Source of the DNA: UBA1181 sp963631545
GTDB lineage: Bacteria; Bacteroidota; Bacteroidia; Bacteroidales; Paludibacteraceae
Length of the DNA: 11,366 nucleotides
Direction: 5' to 3'
Assembly: GCA_963631545.1 (NCBI GenBank)
Contig: CAVGRN010000067.1
Span: forward strand, 1 to 11,366
Shown here: piece after piece, positions 1 to 6,139 of the stretch
Layout: each line of letters begins with the position of its first letter
Position numbering within the stretch: position 1 is the stretch's first letter
Notes under the pieces: model-generated
What the model saw: the letters and a program-made list of their open reading frames with translations, nothing else
Told to the model about the DNA's origin: nothing
The model's database searches: none
Program-made: the position numbers and the translations under genes

Positions 1-67
1 AGATCTCTCTCCTTGCCAGCCCGCCGGGCCTCCGCCCTGCGTCCGTGCTCCCCTCTGAAAGCGAGTG

Positions 68-99
68 CAAAAGTAGCGCGTTTCTCCTTACCGACCAAA
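68..99 (-). promoter_or_regulatory. Strong Bacteroidota-type promoter reading leftward out of the window
   Basis: On the minus strand TTTG (96-99) is followed by exactly 20 bases and then TACTTTTG (68-75), a full match to the Bacteroidota -33/-7 consensus TTTG-N19-21-TAnnTTTG. Transcription would start near base 60 and run off the left edge. The downstream 60 bases are unusually GC-rich and hold no start codon in a useful frame that I can support, so the transcript is cut by the window. From memory, a -7 box followed by GCACTCGCTTTC is typical of stable-RNA promoters in Bacteroidales, so an rRNA or tRNA operon to the left is possible, but no RNA gene is visible here. Confidence 0.6.
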
Positions 100-176
100 T
101 GTTTTCGGGATTATTTTTTATAATTGGCAAAAGTTTTTTTTCAGCGTATTGTGTGTCAAATAGTTATCAAATCATT

Positions 177-1481
177 TTATTTGTTTTTCACAATATCGTA
201 TGTGTTTCGTGGACGATTATGCCAAGGCAACCTCACGATGTAATCGCGGACTGACGAAAGGACATCAACCTTTTCGATTATCGGGCTTTCTGGATCCGAA
301 CCACGTTCAAACATAGCATTCACATCCCAGAAGAATGTGTTTGCCTTGAATGCCGTTAAATCGCCAATTATTTCTCCCTCGTCGCCGAAACCGACATATA
401 TTATAGAAGAATCCTCTCCGATTTTCTTCAAGAAATGAATAAGTTTTGCTCCATCAGGTTGAATCGATTTCAACCTCGCAAAGAACTTCTCAACATCATA
501 ACCCTCTGCATCCACGAAGTGGATTTTCTCTTTTGGCATCAAATTGACATAGCGTTCATAGTTGATTTTCTTACCAACGAAAGTCTTATCACCATTCTTC
601 CCATCGCCTTCGTGGCCACTCTCAATAAACTTAGAAAGTGGTTCTGTAAGCACTTCTACTGGTAGCACCGACCTGTCTTTTTCTCCAAAATAATCAATCA
701 AAGCCAACACGTCATCATCTAAAGACTGCACCTTGAACGCTATAACATCCCCAATAATATAGTCACCATCACTATAGCCAGCATACAAAAATGTTTCATA
801 CTTCACATTCTTCAAATCGTGCCAATCCTCTTCTATATGTTTCCAAAAATGAACCAACTGTGCATCTTTCGGTTTATTAGCACGCAGTTTTGACAAAAGT
901 GTCTCAGCATCAAGCATATCAACAGACTCAACAAGGATGTCCGTCTTCGTCATTTCAAGAACATAGTCTATGAAATAGCTACAAAGTTTCGCATCATTTT
1001 TTGTGTACGTTTCCGCCAACCTCTTCAGATATGCTGAAGGATTATCAAGAATAGAAGCACTTTCTCTTATCACATTCGGCTCATACAATTCTTGGCAACC
1101 GAAATCATGAGAAATCACACGCACGCCGCCTTTACTGAAGAGCATTTTCATACCCTCGTCCAACGATGTTGCATTGACAGCAACCACATTTCCAAAAGGC
1201 GCTTCTTCGGAATCCGAAAAACCCGCGAAAACAGTTCCCTGCTTCCAAAAGTACACATTTACAGCCTTTCCCGTCCTAAGTGTCTTCAATTTAGCGAATA
1301 AATCTTCAAGACGAAGCACATCAACATCTTCTTTAATAAAATTCCTTTTAGGCAAATTGGAAACATAATCTATAAAATTATGCTCTTTCCCCTGTTGAAT
1401 AATTGCAGGATGAAGAAGCGATGGCATAAGATACTTCTTATCCACGACCCACGGTTTCAAAAACAAATCAACTAAATTCAT
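177..1481 (-). CDS. Protein of unknown function with three degenerate copies of one domain
   Basis: This 434-aa protein has no signal peptide or membrane segment, so it is probably cytoplasmic. I do not recognise the family. It is built from three diverged repeats at about residues 37-118, 169-268 and 308-394. Each repeat runs: a YV..PK-like segment, a VD-x-L/A..E-x-L/F-x-x-L helix, an (V/I)-(Y/H)-F-(W/L)-K strand (YFWK 77-80, HFWK 211-214, HFLK 349-352), a (A/V)G(F/Y)(S/G)D turn (86-90, 234-238, 363-367), an (I/F)G(D/N) strand (96-98, 243-245, 372-374), and a final helix with a VEVL- or VDVL-like tail in repeats 2 and 3. The same domain occurs once in the 155-aa product of the first gene of the operon. 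It is the last gene of the six-gene run, 78 bases after the AAA ATPase, the widest gap, and may also have its own weak promoter. Two 60-base lines counted by hand (from 661 and 961) are 42 and 37% GC, against 52% in the ATPase line at 1861. The start at 1481 is the first in-frame ATG and has no clear ribosome binding site, as is usual in this phylum. Role by context: partner or adaptor of the ATPase (inference). Confidence 0.85.
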   Translation of the reverse strand: MNLVDLFLKPWVVDKKYLMPSLLHPAIIQQGKEHNFIDYVSNLPKRNFIKEDVDVLRLEDLFAKLKTLRTGKAVNVYFWKQGTVFAGFSDSEEAPFGNVVAVNATSLDEGMKMLFSKGGVRVISHDFGCQELYEPNVIRESASILDNPSAYLKRLAETYTKNDAKLCSYFIDYVLEMTKTDILVESVDMLDAETLLSKLRANKPKDAQLVHFWKHIEEDWHDLKNVKYETFLYAGYSDGDYIIGDVIAFKVQSLDDDVLALIDYFGEKDRSVLPVEVLTEPLSKFIESGHEGDGKNGDKTFVGKKINYERYVNLMPKEKIHFVDAEGYDVEKFFARLKSIQPDGAKLIHFLKKIGEDSSIIYVGFGDEGEIIGDLTAFKANTFFWDVNAMFERGSDPESPIIEKVDVLSSVRDYIVRLPWHNRPRNTYDIVKNK

Positions 1482-1524
1482 AATACACTAATTTTAAAAA
1501 TATCCTATTTATGTATCACAAAGG

Positions 1525-1532
1525 CAAACATA
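1525..1532 (-). promoter_or_regulatory. Possible -7 box for the triple-repeat gene
   Basis: The minus strand reads TATGTTTG here, matching TAnnTTTG, in the 78-base gap before the 434-aa gene, giving a leader of about 35-40 bases. No convincing TTTG lies 19-21 bases upstream, so this is a weak call: an internal promoter that could add expression of the last gene. Confidence 0.3.
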
Positions 1533-1559
1533 GAGAATTTGTTTGTAAAACTGACTATT

Positions 1560-2846
1560 TCACCTTTTCTTCTTCCCAATTTTCTTAGTTTTCTTGCTCC
1601 GGTTCCGTTTCTGACGATCCGCCTCGACGGCGGCGTCCTCCTCGCACTTGTCTTGAATGGCACGCAGGATCTTTGCCTTGCGGAGGTTCTGCTCCTCGGC
1701 CTTCAGATTATCAGATTCAGATTTTTTCTTTTGAAGGGAGGACTTCAAATCGTCAAAAGTGAAGAGGGTATTCTCATCAACAGCCTTTTCCAAGAGCATG
1801 GAAAGGATTGCGCCTTTTATTTCTCGGCCAGAAAATCCCTCGATAAGGTCGGATGCCTCCAAAAGTTCGTCGTGGGAGAGTCGACGTTCCATCGGCAATT
1901 TGGAAGGGAGCATCTTGTCGATGATGGTGGCACGCGCTTCACGGTCGGGCAAGTCGAACCGAATGTGAGCGAGGATGCGCGACTCGAACGCTGGATCGTA
2001 GTTCGTTACGAGATTGGTGGCAAAAATCACCACACCCTCAAACTCCTCCAAGAGAATCAACATCTGGCTACGCAACGAGTTAACTGACTGTTCCGAACCA
2101 TGCGATACATTCTGAATACGCTTTCCAAGGAATGAGTCCGCCTCGTCGAAAAAAATCACTGCATCCTGCTTTCGCGCCGTTTCGAACGCCTTCATAAGGT
2201 TTTTCGGAGATTCGCCCATATACTTTGACTCAATGTCTGCATAGTTGACGCAAAGGATTTTCTTGCCCAACTTGTCGGCAATAGCGTGTGCCGACATCGT
2301 TTTTCCCGTTCCCGGAGGTCCATAGAAATTGAGGATGCTCTTCGGCTTAGGGTCCACCTCAGAAAAGCCCCAAGTGTCGTAGATCAGGTTGCGACGCTGG
2401 ATGCTGTTCAGACTGTTGTAGATAGCCTGACGAGTGGTGTCGGGTAGGATAATCTGGTCGAACGTGAAGCGAGGATGCTGCGGAATAAATACAGCAGGAG
2501 CCTCAACCACGGGCGATTGTTGCACATTAGAAGACTGAGAATCAACTTGTTGAAAATTGAGATTCAGTTGCAATGAGAATTTGTCTTCTTCGACCTTTAA
2601 GTTATGATGGACATAGTCGCAGACTTTATTTTGGAAATCGATACTTCCCTTCAGTCCGAAGTCGGCATTGCTCACAATCTTAAATGACCTGTCTGCCCAA
2701 TCGCACACCGTCCACTTGGACGACACACGCAGCGTTGAAAATTCTTCAGATAGCATTGCGAAGAATTTATTGAAATCCTTTTCAAAATTCTCAAAGTAAT
2801 CCAATTGGGCGGCAGTAACTTTATCTGTCTTATAATTCATAATCAT
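1560..2846 (-). CDS. AAA-type ATPase, probable protein-remodelling motor
   Basis: This 428-aa protein has a classic AAA module at about residues 130-365. Walker A is GPPGTGKT (176-183), and Walker B is VIFFDEAD (230-237). A pore-loop-like KYMGES (208-213) has an aromatic residue at the position used to grip substrate in katanin/Vps4/FtsH-like motors. Sensor 1 is Asn278 in FATN, a probable arginine finger is Arg290 before the DLPDREAR segment, and a GFSGREI sensor-2 helix starts at 337. The first 115 residues are a separate domain I do not recognise. After the AAA lid a charged helix (about 370-412) leads to an extremely basic tail rich in Lys and Arg. No transmembrane segment or protease domain is present, so it would unfold or remodel a partner rather than degrade it (inference). 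It sits 36 bases after the last of three small membrane proteins with shared C-terminal modules, the obvious candidate partners. An in-frame alternative start is Met3 (ATG at 2838-2840). Confidence 0.9.
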   Translation of the reverse strand: MIMNYKTDKVTAAQLDYFENFEKDFNKFFAMLSEEFSTLRVSSKWTVCDWADRSFKIVSNADFGLKGSIDFQNKVCDYVHHNLKVEEDKFSLQLNLNFQQVDSQSSNVQQSPVVEAPAVFIPQHPRFTFDQIILPDTTRQAIYNSLNSIQRRNLIYDTWGFSEVDPKPKSILNFYGPPGTGKTMSAHAIADKLGKKILCVNYADIESKYMGESPKNLMKAFETARKQDAVIFFDEADSFLGKRIQNVSHGSEQSVNSLRSQMLILLEEFEGVVIFATNLVTNYDPAFESRILAHIRFDLPDREARATIIDKMLPSKLPMERRLSHDELLEASDLIEGFSGREIKGAILSMLLEKAVDENTLFTFDDLKSSLQKKKSESDNLKAEEQNLRKAKILRAIQDKCEEDAAVEADRQKRNRSKKTKKIGKKKR

Positions 2847-2882
2847 ATAAAAATCAAAATGTTAGAAAAGTTAAAACGACAA

Positions 2883-3155
2883 TCAGTTTTCCAAATAGAT
2901 TACTTGCCCTTTATGGACAGAATCACTGACACCTTGTTCCGATTCTATTTTAAGATCCTCCAAATGGGAGTTCTGACGGTCGAAGATACCCACATTCACA
3001 GCGTTTTTCTTTGCTTCTTTGATTTTCAGCTTAAACGCATTCGGCATACGCTGTTTGACGACATCACCGATTGATTTTTCGTTAATCAACGAGTAGATCG
3101 AAACCGTCGCCACAAAAAGAGCGATAAGGGACGGTGCTAACCATAATGGGAACAT
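2883..3155 (-). CDS. Small membrane-anchored protein, paralogue 3 of the operon
   Basis: This 90-aa protein has a single hydrophobic helix at about residues 4-24, followed by a Lys-rich stretch (KQR, KLKIKEAKK) that by the positive-inside rule puts the C-terminus in the cytoplasm. The C-terminal part (about 51-90) begins AVNVGIF (52-58) and ends GQVIYLEN. It matches the C-terminal module of the 110-aa product (IVNVGIF, ending GEIVVLN) and, more loosely, that of the 147-aa product (KVSVFCG, ending RELVVLS). It lacks the WFK/DVPFI segment of the other two, so it is the shortest form. The gene starts 11 bases after its upstream neighbour stops, with an AAGG just before the ATG as a possible ribosome binding site. 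Function is unknown; it is possibly a membrane anchor, substrate or regulator of the adjacent AAA ATPase. Confidence 0.75.
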   Translation of the reverse strand: MFPLWLAPSLIALFVATVSIYSLINEKSIGDVVKQRMPNAFKLKIKEAKKNAVNVGIFDRQNSHLEDLKIESEQGVSDSVHKGQVIYLEN

Positions 3156-3166
3156 ACACCTTGGAA

Positions 3167-3610
3167 TTAACTTAAAACAACAAGTTCGCGATCGCCCAAC
3201 ACCTTGAGAGTTTCCGCATCGAGCGTATCCGCATAAATGAACACCCCATGCATCAATTTCTCCGTCTTTTCGTTGTAGACGCCACAGAAAACCGACACTT
3301 TACCCTCGACCTTCTGTCCAGGCTGAGGAATGTTTTCCATGTTCTGCGTTTTGAAATACTTGGCGATAGACTCCGACGCCATCGAACCTTTGACAATGAA
3401 AGGCACATCCTGCTTCTGATCAAGTCCCAGCGACTTGAACCAGGCGATGATGTCTGAAAAGGACAATTCGCCGTCCACATTCTTCTCCTCAAAACTTTGG
3501 ATAGTCGCAACCACCTGTTTTCTGCGTTTAGCACAATAGACCAACCATACGACAATGCCCGCCACTACGATAGCAGAACCAATTATCATAGCCACAATAC
3601 CTGTTTTCAT
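3167..3610 (-). CDS. Small membrane-anchored protein, paralogue 2 of the operon
   Basis: This 147-aa protein has an N-terminal membrane helix at about residues 4-26, followed by AKRRK (27-31), predicting a cytoplasmic C-terminal domain. It shares two blocks with the 110-aa neighbour upstream. The first is DI-x-x-WFK-x-L-x-LD-x-K-x-DVPFI (53-72). The second is a C-terminal module containing GVYNEKTEKL (110-119) and ending in RELVVLS, against GVYNEETEQI and GEIVVLN there. The gene starts 19 bases after that neighbour stops and 11 bases separate it from the next gene. I know no family for it. The shared blocks show these genes arose by duplication within the operon. A cytoplasmic face exposed to the AAA ATPase is the simplest reading of the context (inference). 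Confidence 0.8.
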   Translation of the reverse strand: MKTGIVAMIIGSAIVVAGIVVWLVYCAKRRKQVVATIQSFEEKNVDGELSFSDIIAWFKSLGLDQKQDVPFIVKGSMASESIAKYFKTQNMENIPQPGQKVEGKVSVFCGVYNEKTEKLMHGVFIYADTLDAETLKVLGDRELVVLS

Positions 3611-3629
3611 ACCTTAAAAAAATTAGAAG

Positions 3630-3962
3630 TTAATTCAACACCACGATTTCGCCCTTGTTGAGTATTTTTTGAGTATCATAGTCCAACGCCTTGGCATCCA
3701 CCACCTCGGCATACTCAATTTGCTCAGTCTCCTCGTTGTAGACCCCGCGGAAAATGCCGACATTCACAATGGGAGCGTTGTGCAACTTTTCCTTGAACAT
3801 ATCAGGGTTTGCAATGAACGGCACATCTTTTTTCGGATCCAGAAGCAAATTCTTGAACCAGCCCACGATGTCCGTCATAAAGTTCAACACTCTGTCAATT
3901 ACCTTTTTAACCAAATTTGTAACGTAGGCCAAGGCAGACCTAATAAGACTAACTATGTCCAT
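3630..3962 (-). CDS. Small amphipathic-helix protein, paralogue 1 of the operon
   Basis: This 110-aa protein lacks a clean membrane-spanning helix. Instead residues 1-40 form a long amphipathic stretch (hydrophobic residues spaced with KK at 19-20, R24, D23) that could lie on the inner face of the membrane. The block DIVGWFKNLLLDPKKDVPFI (31-50) and the C-terminal module from IVNVGIF (65-71) through GVYNEETEQI (73-82) to the end GEIVVLN pair with the two downstream paralogues. It follows the 155-aa gene after 33 bases. Function is unknown. Compared with the 147-aa paralogue it keeps both conserved blocks with a much shorter linker, so the two blocks plus a membrane-proximal helix are probably the working core of the family. 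Confidence 0.78.
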   Translation of the reverse strand: MDIVSLIRSALAYVTNLVKKVIDRVLNFMTDIVGWFKNLLLDPKKDVPFIANPDMFKEKLHNAPIVNVGIFRGVYNEETEQIEYAEVVDAKALDYDTQKILNKGEIVVLN

Positions 3963-3995
3963 ATTCTTTTAATTTAGAGTTTAACACTATTCTGA

Positions 3996-4463
3996 TTATT
4001 TCTTCTCATCTTCGCCCTCCTTCGAACGAGGCTTGTCGGAGAGATACATATTGAAGAAGTCGGACAATGCGTTGCCCGTATAATTGTCTGGGGCATCCAA
4101 GTCTTCCATATCCAATTTTATCGCAGCCGATTCAGTGAAAAGCGACAACGCGTCTTCGCTCAACTTCCTGGCGATGATAAGGAGAAAACCGCCGTCGCAA
4201 TCAATCAACTTCGTGTCAACACCGAATCCCACAAAAATGAAATAGACATCTTTCACTTTCATTCCCCAGAAGAAAACATCTTCCGCACCCTCCACACTAT
4301 TATCTTTCACAACCTTGAAGAGCGTTTCTCGGTCTATCGAATCAAAATCTCCACGCCGCAAGTTTTCATCCTTTCCCCTCAGAAACTTTTCGTCAATCGT
4401 TTTCTGGAAGGCTTTTATCCTCATCTGCCTCACGAACGTAGGTTCTAAAATGCTTTTTCTCAT
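3996..4463 (-). CDS. Unknown soluble protein carrying one copy of the domain repeated in the 434-aa protein
   Basis: This 155-aa protein has no signal peptide or membrane helix. Residues about 37-111 match one repeat of the 434-aa protein at the far end of the operon. They include FDSIDRETLFKVVK (40-53; compare DMLDAETLLSKL), DVFFWG (62-67; compare VYFWK and VHFWK), FIFVGFG (75-81; compare FLYAGYSD) and a closing LSEDALSLF helix (101-109; compare SLDDDVLALI). The last 15 residues are strongly charged. It is the first gene of the six-gene run, and its upstream region is the 219-bp divergent spacer. A second ATG four bases upstream is out of frame, so the start at 4463 stands. Function is unknown. 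The pairing of a one-copy and a three-copy protein at the two ends of one operon suggests related partners of the same machine. Confidence 0.78.
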   Translation of the reverse strand: MRKSILEPTFVRQMRIKAFQKTIDEKFLRGKDENLRRGDFDSIDRETLFKVVKDNSVEGAEDVFFWGMKVKDVYFIFVGFGVDTKLIDCDGGFLLIIARKLSEDALSLFTESAAIKLDMEDLDAPDNYTGNALSDFFNMYLSDKPRSKEGEDEKK

Positions 4464-4682
4464 ACATTTTTATTTTTTAGTTCAACTTCTTTTGTCCCTT
4501 TTGACACAGCAAATGAACAGCATTTTGAGCGAAAACAAAAAAATAAAATCGGCCGAAAGACGAAAAGCCCCCAAATTGCACGTATTCTGTAATGTCATAC
4601 AAAAACGACAACAATCACGCATCCACATAAATTTTTCCGACACAGAATTTTTTTTGATTATCTTTGCGGAAAATACATACAA
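4464..4682. other. Divergent intergenic region between the six-gene operon and the hydrolase gene
   Basis: These 219 bases separate two divergent transcription units. The rightward promoter is clear and listed separately. For the leftward operon I see no exact TAnnTTTG; the nearest is an A/T-rich run ending in TTTG around 4532-4545 on the minus strand, with poor spacing to any -33 element. An 8-bp palindrome TCGGCCGA lies at 4549-4556. No tRNA, small gene or riboswitch fold is evident. Confidence 0.4.
4635..4666 (+). promoter_or_regulatory. Bacteroidota-type promoter of the DUF3089 hydrolase gene
   Basis: TATCTTTG at 4659-4666 is an exact TAnnTTTG -7 box. The -33 position 20 bases upstream is only T-rich (TTTTTCC, 4632-4638), so that half is weak. 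Transcription would begin near 4672, leaving a leader of only about ten bases before the ATG at 4683. Confidence 0.5.
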
Positions 4683-5591
4683 ATGAAGATAGACTACGCC
4701 GAAAGAGAATACTGGTTCGACTACGACAATCAATATATAGGAAAAGAGACCGACATATTCTACATCTACCCGACGATGGACCCCACCCCGTTGAAGAACA
4801 AGGAAGAAGTACCCACCTACACCGACATTCGTAAAGAGAGCGTCAGGCTGCAGGCTTCCAAAAATCAGATTTACAACAAAAACGTGTATGCCGCGGGGGA
4901 TTTCAACTTCTATGCCCCCTACTACAGGCAGATGACAACCAAGGTGTTTGAGATGGGAAGTCGGGAACGCCGCCGGAGGTCGGGTCTCTCGATGGGCGAC
5001 GTGTGCGCAGCCTTTCAGCACTATATGGCGCACTTCAACAACGGGCGAAGGTTCATTCTCTTAGGACATAGCCAAGGCTCGCAGATGCTGCTTAACCTAC
5101 TGAAACGCGGTATGACCGACGAACAACGGCAACAAATGATCGCCGCCTACCTCATCGGCTACGAGATAACAAAACGAGATTTGGAGAAATACCCCGACAG
5201 ACTGAAACCGGCACAGGGAGAGTTGGACACGGGCGTCGTGATTTCATACAACTCGGTTACAGATGTCAGTGCTTGCTCGCCGCTGTTCAAAAAGACGGTG
5301 GTCTGCATAAACCCCCTCAACTGGAAGACGGACGAGAGCCTCGCCCCAAAAGCGTTGCACAAGGGCGTGATACGATTCAGCAAGACGGAAGGGCGATATG
5401 TGAAAACCGAGCAGTACACCAGTGCGCAGATTCAAAACCACCTGCTTGTGTGCCGGGATGTAGACCCAGCGGTGTGTTTCAAAGAGAACATCAAAGAGCC
5501 TTTCCCGTGGGGGAACCTGCATTTCGCGGACTCGTGGTTGTTCGCCGAAAACCTTCGAGAAAATATGCGGCGGCGAGGCGTTGTGGAATAA
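4683..5591 (+). CDS. DUF3089-type alpha/beta hydrolase
   Basis: This 302-aa protein resembles the DUF3089 family of serine alpha/beta hydrolases, whose substrates are generally unknown. It opens with a DIFYIYPTMD strand (24-33). It has a FILLGHSQGS nucleophile elbow (124-133) with Ser130 as the likely nucleophile. A C-terminal WGNLHFADSWLF segment (276-287) offers His280 as the likely catalytic base. A candidate acid is Asp194, in YNSVTD (189-194), but this is less certain. Many family members are exported or lipoproteins; this one has no signal peptide and is probably cytoplasmic. It is transcribed alone, divergently from the six-gene operon, and ends before a hairpin at 5625-5660. Substrate is not predictable from sequence; an esterase or lipase-like activity is the family-level guess. 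Confidence 0.85.
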   Translation: MKIDYAEREYWFDYDNQYIGKETDIFYIYPTMDPTPLKNKEEVPTYTDIRKESVRLQASKNQIYNKNVYAAGDFNFYAPYYRQMTTKVFEMGSRERRRRSGLSMGDVCAAFQHYMAHFNNGRRFILLGHSQGSQMLLNLLKRGMTDEQRQQMIAAYLIGYEITKRDLEKYPDRLKPAQGELDTGVVISYNSVTDVSACSPLFKKTVVCINPLNWKTDESLAPKALHKGVIRFSKTEGRYVKTEQYTSAQIQNHLLVCRDVDPAVCFKENIKEPFPWGNLHFADSWLFAENLRENMRRRGVVE

Positions 5592-5624
5592 GTCGCAAAG
5601 AAAAATCAACACCGAAGAGAACAA

Positions 5625-5660
5625 GAAAGGGCGGCAATTCTATGAACGTGCCGTCCTTTC
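5625..5660. terminator. Hairpin between convergent genes, likely bidirectional terminator
   Basis: GAAAGGGCGGCA (5625-5636) pairs with TGCCGTCCTTTC (5649-5660) over 12 positions with one G-T wobble, around a 12-base loop. It lies between the converging stops of the hydrolase (5591) and the ACT protein (5681). The flanking bases are only moderately T-rich, so termination efficiency is uncertain. Confidence 0.6.
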
Positions 5661-5680
5661 CTTATAGGTTTCAAAACCGA

Positions 5681-6109
5681 TTACTCGATTTTGTTAGGTT
5701 CGATCATATCCACATGATTGTCGGTGAGTGCGCGGAGGCACTCCTCCATCTTGTCAGGACGGATGACGATACGCGCCTCGTCGCCCTCAGAGAAGGCGTA
5801 CATATACTCTATGTAAACGCCGTTCTTCTCCAACACGTTCAGCACCTCTGCCAAAGAGCCGGGCTGGTTGCCAATGCGGAGGCAAACCACATCGGTGAGA
5901 GAGACGGCGAAAAGATGCGACTTCAACAGCGCGGCTGCCCGTTCAGGTTCGTGCACAATGACGCGCAGAATTCCGAAGTCAGAATTATCTGCCACGCTGA
6001 ACGCCACCATATTGATACCCGCCTCGCCAAGAAGTTCGGACACCCTATTTAACCTACCCAACTTGTTTTCCAAGAAAACAGAGAGTTGCTTTATAATCAT
6101 ATCGCTCAT
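5681..6109 (-). CDS. Two-ACT-domain amino acid-binding protein
   Basis: This 142-aa protein is made of two ACT domains in tandem (about residues 5-66 and 72-138), with the second opening RIGNQPGSLAEVLNVLEKNG (78-97), the typical ligand-binding loop and helix. There is no catalytic domain. ACT domains bind amino acids and act as allosteric sensors; a stand-alone pair beside a phenylacetate-CoA ligase is a recurrent arrangement in anaerobes, where it is thought to sense aromatic or branched amino acids, though the ligand is not established. It starts 30 bases after the ligase gene stops, so the two are probably co-transcribed, ligase first. The length is normal for the family and nothing is missing. 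Confidence 0.9.
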   Translation of the reverse strand: MSDMIIKQLSVFLENKLGRLNRVSELLGEAGINMVAFSVADNSDFGILRVIVHEPERAAALLKSHLFAVSLTDVVCLRIGNQPGSLAEVLNVLEKNGVYIEYMYAFSEGDEARIVIRPDKMEECLRALTDNHVDMIEPNKIE

Positions 6110-6139
6110 AAAAATCTTTCTTACTAAAAGTCCTGAAAA

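Noticed and set aside
1539..2087. Open frame of 182 codons on the plus strand
   Set aside because: It is antisense to the AAA ATPase gene, has no promoter, and gives no recognisable protein.
2883..3962. Small paired genes as a toxin-antitoxin module
   Set aside because: The three products are related to one another and membrane-associated, and none resembles a known toxin or a DNA-binding antitoxin.
4482..5033. Open frame of 183 codons on the minus strand running into the divergent spacer
   Set aside because: Most of it is antisense to the DUF3089 gene and it would end inside the spacer; the hydrolase frame has clear catalytic motifs.
5273..6052. Open frame of 259 codons bridging the hydrolase and ACT genes
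   Set aside because: It overlaps two well supported genes and runs through the terminator hairpin between them; its translation resembles no protein I know.
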